Assembly (NCBI RefSeq): GCF_900129425.1
Contig: NZ_LT670817.1
Location: 5,332,001 to 5,396,000 of the forward strand
Direction: 5' to 3'
Length of the DNA: 64,000 bases
Source: Bradyrhizobium erythrophlei
Lineage (GTDB): Bacteria; Pseudomonadota; Alphaproteobacteria; Rhizobiales; Xanthobacteraceae
Shown here: piece by piece, positions 59,776 through 64,000 of the stretch
Position numbering within the stretch: the stretch's first letter is position 1
How the letters are laid out: the number at the start of each line of letters is the position of its first letter
Notes under the pieces: model-generated
Database searches by the model: none
Told to the model about the DNA's origin: nothing
What the model saw: the letters and a program-made list of their open reading frames with translations, nothing else
Translations under genes and position numbers: made by a program

Positions 59776-62700
59776 TTACTGATTCCACTCGTGAATAGCG
59801 TCATAATTCGTGTACTGGCCGCCTAACGAATAAACTCCGGGGAACAGTCCCCAAATATTGGCCTCGTATCCGTACTGAGCGGGCTTGACCTCACGCCCTT
59901 TTCCCGCGCTCGCTGCTACGAGAGCGGAATAATAATTTGTCTTTATCATGTTCTTATAGCTGCCGGTGTTGGCCGCCGCACCGGCATTGGTTGTGTCGAG
60001 TTTCCAGCCTTGGATCAGGTTTAGAACCTGTTGAGCCACCACGGCTACGCTCGCGCCGTAAGCGCTTACGTTCCACCCGAGATTTGTCATTTGCGTAACG
60101 AGGTCGCTCGTCGCTGTCGTTGAATTGGTGCCGTTGATTGCACTGTTCGAAACCGACCATTGCGGCGCACCTTCGTAGTGCATGATGCCAGCAACCGATA
60201 GGCCATTGGAAGTTCGCGCACCATCGAAGCTACCGACAACTGACTCGAAATTAGCCCAGAAGAACTGAAACGCCACCCAATTTGCATTTTGTAGAGGATT
60301 GATGGTCGAAGCCGTCCAATCGACCATCGCGCCGCCCGTGATGTTTATCGACCCCGAAACCAATCCGGGCACGTTCAATGTCGCCGTCGTTCCGCTGGTC
60401 GGTGAGATCGTCGTGAAGCCGCCCTGCGTGTTGACGTTTGAAAGCCCGGTGCCAGTTAGTTGGAACAGATAAACGACATCACCGACAGTCGGCTGCGTGG
60501 TGATGTTGATCGGGCCCGAGAGCGTAAGGGTCAGTTTGCCGTTCGTGGAACAACTTCCGGAAACGATTGACGCGCTTCCACGCTGAGTGGAGAACATCGC
60601 GGCCATAGCCGAGAAGGCCGATGCGGTGTTTCCGTTGGTATAATCGAGGCTCGCCTGTAGCCATGTCGCGTTGTCGCTGACGGTGCCAAAAATAGTGGTG
60701 TTTTGGTTGTTATCTGCCGTCTCTCTGAGATAGTCTGAATACCAGTAATCAGCATGTCCTGTCGCCGTGACATATGCGCCGTTGCTGTCCTTGCCATCGA
60801 TTGGACGATTGCCAACGGTGGAATAATCCGCAACGCCGAGACCGCCAGCAAATGCGCTCCATGAATTGTAGATTGGGTTAGAGGTAGTGAGTACCGCGCC
60901 CTGTAGTCCGTTAACGGTGAAATTCTGGCTACCAGTGAACGCCTCCTTTTGCGCTCCCATTTGAAGTATGTAGTGATCGGATAGCGAGCGGCCCTTTCCA
61001 GTCCATGCTGTCTTTGACAAATTGCCATATTGGATAGTCCGCAGCGCGCCCCAGCTCCATTGCTGGGCCTCGCTATTCCCCGCTACCGGCGTATAAATTC
61101 CGATTCCAAAACCGAGATACAAGCATTTAGCAAATGGCCCTTGCGAGAAGTTCCAAAGCTCGTTGCCGACTTCTGTGCCAAATCTGAGGCCGGAAGTCAG
61201 GCCGGTTGTTGCATCCCCAAAAAAATTTGTAACTGAAGTGATAAACGCCGCCTTCGTATAGACCGGCCAGTTGTACCAGCAATGAGCGCCGACCTGATTG
61301 CAAAGCTCGGCGATGGCCTCGAATGGAATGCTGACGACCATGCCGCCGGCTTTATAAATCCAACCACCGAGTATCTTATTGTAGATGAAGGTTGCGGCGG
61401 TTCCAGAAGTGAGCGTGGTAACGCCGTCTCCGATAACGCCAGAATTGTTGTTGATCGTAATCGTGCCGAGACTACTAGGAGCCTGCAATGTAACCGAATT
61501 GCTTGTGGTGCTGATCACATTCAATTGGGAGTTAAGGCTACTCACCGAGCCAGTTCCGGTCAGACCGGAAACTTGAAGCGGGTTAGCATTTTGGATATTC
61601 CATAGCAAAGAGCCGACCGAGAAATTAAGGACAAGGTGTCCGGTCGCGCTTGTATAGGTGGCGGAAGTCACGGGCACACCTGGAGCAATCCGGCCCACCG
61701 TGCAGATCGCAGGACCGGGAACATAGGCTATTGTGAGCGCCCCAGCCTGCGCGGTGCGAGGATAGACCTGTATTGCTGGCCCTGAGTTACCGAAACCAAT
61801 CTTGGCAGCGGCCAGCGTGGCGTCGGCACTCAATGCGACAATCAGATTGGCGCATAGGTTGGCGGCAGAAACGGTATCGTCCTTGCCTGCCGGACCGTTC
61901 GTAGAGGTGGTGTAGCTGAAAGTGTAAGTCGATCCACCAAAAAGCTGCGGCAACGTCCATCCCGACGCGCTGAACGTCCATTGCATGGTCAGGCCGGCAG
62001 ACGCCGCTGGTGCTGAGATAATCAGCAGATTTGGGTTCGACGTGAAGTCGAAAATAGGGGCCGCAGGCCCTGTGCCAACCGCAAGCGTTGGATTGGCCGT
62101 AGCATTGACTGCACTAACGGTCCCCTGCACGATGGCGCTGTCAACGTAAGCGCCACTGCTCAGAACCGATACGGGGCTTGTGTCGGCGCACGTCAGCGCA
62201 TCGCTGGTGTTAGTGATCGTGCCTACCTGATAAGCCAGCGGGAAATAATTGGTGGTGTTGTAACATATATAGCTCGCTGGCATGCGGTTGGCGAAGTCAC
62301 ACTCATAGCTGCCCTGCACGCCGCTCGTATCCATGAAACGCAGCCAGCCGCGCTGCGACATTGGCGCGCTCGCGTGATTCATCAGATATTTGTACTGGTC
62401 CCGCAACGTCGGATCATTGATCTGACCGGCAAGAACAGCCGTCTCGTTCGCCGCCGTGCAGACCACCAGATTGGTGAATCCCGAAAGCGTTCCGGTATTC
62501 AGAATAGAAAGCGTTGGCCCCGTGTTTAAAAGGGCCGCTTCTGTCTGTACACTGGGGCCTCCTGTCCCCGTCACGGTCGGGTTGACTACGCCTGTCGATC
62601 CGTTGAGCGTGAATTGCGTGCCGCTGACGTTCGTAATCGTCCATGATCCGTCCGAGTTTGGACCGTTGACGAGATTAGAGCTGCATCCAACCGAAAACGA

Positions 62701-63201
62701 TACTTGCGATCCGGTGTCTAAGCCCGAACCGAATGCAATATTTAGGGTTGTCGTGATCGTTACGAGTGAGCCGTTGCCACCACTGACGGATGCAACGAGC
62801 GCACCAAACTTGAAGACGACGCGTGGGTTTGTTCCGAGGGCCGCCTGAATCGTTGTATTGGTTGTGGTGCTACCCTTGCCGCCAACGTTACCAGAGCCCG
62901 CGACGAATTGCGCTCCGCTATAGATGATCGCGGGCATTCCACCCCATTGGGTGTCAGCCGCGCCAGAATAACTCCAGACAAACTGCCCGTAATATGCAGC
63001 GGGAAACGACCCCTGTGCTGATATCGCGGAGGATGGTGTTGAGGTTGGATAGCCATTTGAATCGGCGATACTAGCCGGTACGTTGAATGAAAAGCCCTTG
63101 GCGAGATTAGCCCATCCGCTGCCGGTTAGAGCGTTGATCGTGACGCGGTTGTTGTTGCCGAGCGACGCAAACGACGCGAATGAAAGAAGCCCGATCGTCA
63201 T
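59776..63201 (-). CDS. Large tail-fibre-like protein with glycosidase-like region
   Basis: A 1141-residue protein, mostly beta-type and rich in Thr, Ser, Asn and Gly. The C-terminal half has a region like clan-A glycoside hydrolases: HCWYNWPVYTKAAFI, RFGTEVGNELWNFSQ (Asn-Glu, acid/base-like) and IMHYEGAPQW (nucleophile-like Glu). The ATG at 63201 follows the preceding stop as TAATATG, which fixes the start and couples the genes. It is probably a virion-associated host-glycan-binding or -cleaving protein. The catalytic claim is motif-based. Confidence 0.75.
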   Translation of the reverse strand: MTIGLLSFASFASLGNNNRVTINALTGSGWANLAKGFSFNVPASIADSNGYPTSTPSSAISAQGSFPAAYYGQFVWSYSGAADTQWGGMPAIIYSGAQFVAGSGNVGGKGSTTTNTTIQAALGTNPRVVFKFGALVASVSGGNGSLVTITTTLNIAFGSGLDTGSQVSFSVGCSSNLVNGPNSDGSWTITNVSGTQFTLNGSTGVVNPTVTGTGGPSVQTEAALLNTGPTLSILNTGTLSGFTNLVVCTAANETAVLAGQINDPTLRDQYKYLMNHASAPMSQRGWLRFMDTSGVQGSYECDFANRMPASYICYNTTNYFPLAYQVGTITNTSDALTCADTSPVSVLSSGAYVDSAIVQGTVSAVNATANPTLAVGTGPAAPIFDFTSNPNLLIISAPAASAGLTMQWTFSASGWTLPQLFGGSTYTFSYTTSTNGPAGKDDTVSAANLCANLIVALSADATLAAAKIGFGNSGPAIQVYPRTAQAGALTIAYVPGPAICTVGRIAPGVPVTSATYTSATGHLVLNFSVGSLLWNIQNANPLQVSGLTGTGSVSSLNSQLNVISTTSNSVTLQAPSSLGTITINNNSGVIGDGVTTLTSGTAATFIYNKILGGWIYKAGGMVVSIPFEAIAELCNQVGAHCWYNWPVYTKAAFITSVTNFFGDATTGLTSGLRFGTEVGNELWNFSQGPFAKCLYLGFGIGIYTPVAGNSEAQQWSWGALRTIQYGNLSKTAWTGKGRSLSDHYILQMGAQKEAFTGSQNFTVNGLQGAVLTTSNPIYNSWSAFAGGLGVADYSTVGNRPIDGKDSNGAYVTATGHADYWYSDYLRETADNNQNTTIFGTVSDNATWLQASLDYTNGNTASAFSAMAAMFSTQRGSASIVSGSCSTNGKLTLTLSGPINITTQPTVGDVVYLFQLTGTGLSNVNTQGGFTTISPTSGTTATLNVPGLVSGSINITGGAMVDWTASTINPLQNANWVAFQFFWANFESVVGSFDGARTSNGLSVAGIMHYEGAPQWSVSNSAINGTNSTTATSDLVTQMTNLGWNVSAYGASVAVVAQQVLNLIQGWKLDTTNAGAAANTGSYKNMIKTNYYSALVAASAGKGREVKPAQYGYEANIWGLFPGVYSLGGQYTNYDAIHEWNQ

Positions 63202-63202
63202 A

Positions 63203-63892
63203 TTATCGCCAAGCCGCAACAGCCAAGCCACCCGCCTGAAGCGTTGTCCAGTTCGATGTCACTGGTCCAGTCGCCGTTGAAACGATCGGTGAGAGATGGC
63301 CTGAATATTCCTTGTTGCCAGAGCCTCCCAACGCATCCGTCGTAAACCCGGAAATCGCGGTGCCAGAACCGCCAGCAGCCCCCGCTAGACTATTTGTCGC
63401 AATAACAAAGCCTCCTGCGGTCTCCGTAAATGATCCGGTCGTGATCGAGGCACCGCTTGCCGTCGTACCTTGAGCCGTGGATGGAGTCGTGGAGACAAGT
63501 AGTGCATCATCTACCGTGTAAGCGGAGATCACAACCGTAGCAAAGAATGTACCCGCTGCTGTGACGACGACATCTGCTGTGGTCCCGGTTGGCACGTCTG
63601 CCGAAGCAATGGCTACACCTTCGTTTGTATTTTCGAGCACATGAATCGTTGCAGTAATAGTGCCGTTGATAACGACGCTAGTCAGGCCGCCAGTGAACGT
63701 ATTCCCGCTCACAAGTATAGCCATGATAATTCGGCGCGTCGTAAACCCGGACGCTGGCCCGATGTTCATGCTGGTGAACGTCGAAGTGTTGGTGGAATTA
63801 GTTCCGGCCGTCCATTGAAGAAATGTCAGAACTGGAGGACCGGGCAGTCCCGCCGCCGCATACGCTCCCGCGCCTGTCGTTAAAAGCGGCAT
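63203..63892 (-). CDS. Phage structural (tail) protein
   Basis: A 229-residue protein of low-complexity beta type, rich in Thr, Ala, Gly and Val (VVVTAAGTFFATVVISAYTV, AGGFVIATNSLAGAAGGSGT). It ends SNWTTLQAGGLAVAAWR, a common finish of such tail or decoration proteins. No enzymatic motif. Its ATG overlaps the region of the upstream stop as TAATATG, the same junction as the next gene, so the three genes form one late operon. Confidence 0.7.
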   Translation of the reverse strand: MPLLTTGAGAYAAAGLPGPPVLTFLQWTAGTNSTNTSTFTSMNIGPASGFTTRRIIMAILVSGNTFTGGLTSVVINGTITATIHVLENTNEGVAIASADVPTGTTADVVVTAAGTFFATVVISAYTVDDALLVSTTPSTAQGTTASGASITTGSFTETAGGFVIATNSLAGAAGGSGTAISGFTTDALGGSGNKEYSGHLSPIVSTATGPVTSNWTTLQAGGLAVAAWR

Positions 63893-63893
63893 A

Positions 63894-64000
63894 TTAAGCA
63901 GCCTTAAAGCCGTTAGCGGACGCCTTGGTGTTCGCTCCGGTCGTTACGTTAGCGCAAAACAGCGCCGTGTTTGCTGTCGGTTGCCGCAGCGGCGGATTGA
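63894..64000 (-). CDS. C-terminal end of another structural protein (partial)
   Basis: The minus strand from the window edge reads NPPLRQPTANTALFCANVTT then GANTKASANGFKAA to a TAA at 63894-63896. The start lies outside. The TAATATG junction with the next gene and similar composition suggest a virion protein of the same operon. Confidence 0.55.
   Translation of the reverse strand, partial: NPPLRQPTANTALFCANVTTGANTKASANGFKAA

Larger units (their letters stand above)
40512..64000. mobile_element. Integrated element, probably prophage (right end outside window)
   Basis: The segment starts at a broken tRNA-Leu. It carries an integrase, an excisionase-like gene, a replication operon with DnaB, a second tyrosine recombinase, tail-fibre genes and cargo, and is lower in GC than the chromosome to the left. 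No capsid, portal or terminase gene is in view, so a complete phage cannot be claimed. The right boundary and the reconstructed tRNA are expected beyond 64000. Confidence 0.8.

Overview
The window looks like chromosomal DNA of a Bradyrhizobium-type alphaproteobacterium (Nitrobacteraceae). Evidence: GC-rich coding with GTG/TTG starts, hopanoid transporter HpnN, small families typical of this group (a DUF3126 protein, a zf-CHCC protein, a PAS_5 protein, a small RFD-P-I-I-L-P protein), and two copies of a modular interspersed repeat that I know from many Bradyrhizobium genomes. The assignment is by recognition, not by a database search.

Positions 1 to about 40.3 kb are ordinary chromosome in short operons. 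Main items, left to right: a PAS-GGDEF-EAL c-di-GMP enzyme; a patatin phospholipase; a CBS-pair protein; a rhomboid protease; a phosphonate operon (Fe-alcohol dehydrogenase, phosphonoacetate hydrolase PhnA, phosphonoacetaldehyde dehydrogenase PhnY) divergent from a LysR regulator whose C-terminus is frameshifted; a DegP/HtrA protease; HpnN; a PAS_5 protein; a zinc alcohol dehydrogenase; an MFS carrier; a tandem PilZ protein; a cupin; a BTLCP cysteine protease with a strong terminator; a Tat-exported dienelactone hydrolase; a glycine-rich exported protein; a gamma carbonic anhydrase; CysE; a 1118-residue SAM-cyclase-AAA-TPR regulator; an alpha/beta hydrolase; a flavin monooxygenase and a small lipoprotein. 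Intergenic repeats cluster at 1-415, 27.9-28.7 kb and 36.87-36.98 kb.

From 40.5 kb to the right edge lies an integrated element of lower GC, probably a prophage that continues past the window. Its left edge carries two divergent 5' halves of tRNA-Leu(UAA), about 1 kb apart, and six copies of a TTTGSAAAAC-like decamer next to a tyrosine integrase. Then follow an excisionase-like gene, a tightly overlapping replication operon (winged helix, replication protein, DnaB, several tiny genes), an unknown protein with a second tyrosine recombinase, small membrane and DNA-binding proteins, and tail genes on the minus strand (tail-collar fibre, a 1141-residue fibre with a glycosidase-like region, further virion proteins).

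Between the two tail-fibre genes (53.4-59.8 kb) is a cargo block: a HAD phosphatase fused to a putative HEPN (Ymh-like) domain, three PEP-CTERM surface proteins, a VanZ-like protein, an acyltransferase and a 2-oxoglutarate dioxygenase. An SGNH hydrolase lies nearby. I read this as a surface-modification and defence cargo. The HAD-HEPN fusion and the unusual tRNA-Leu junction are the most notable unexplained features.
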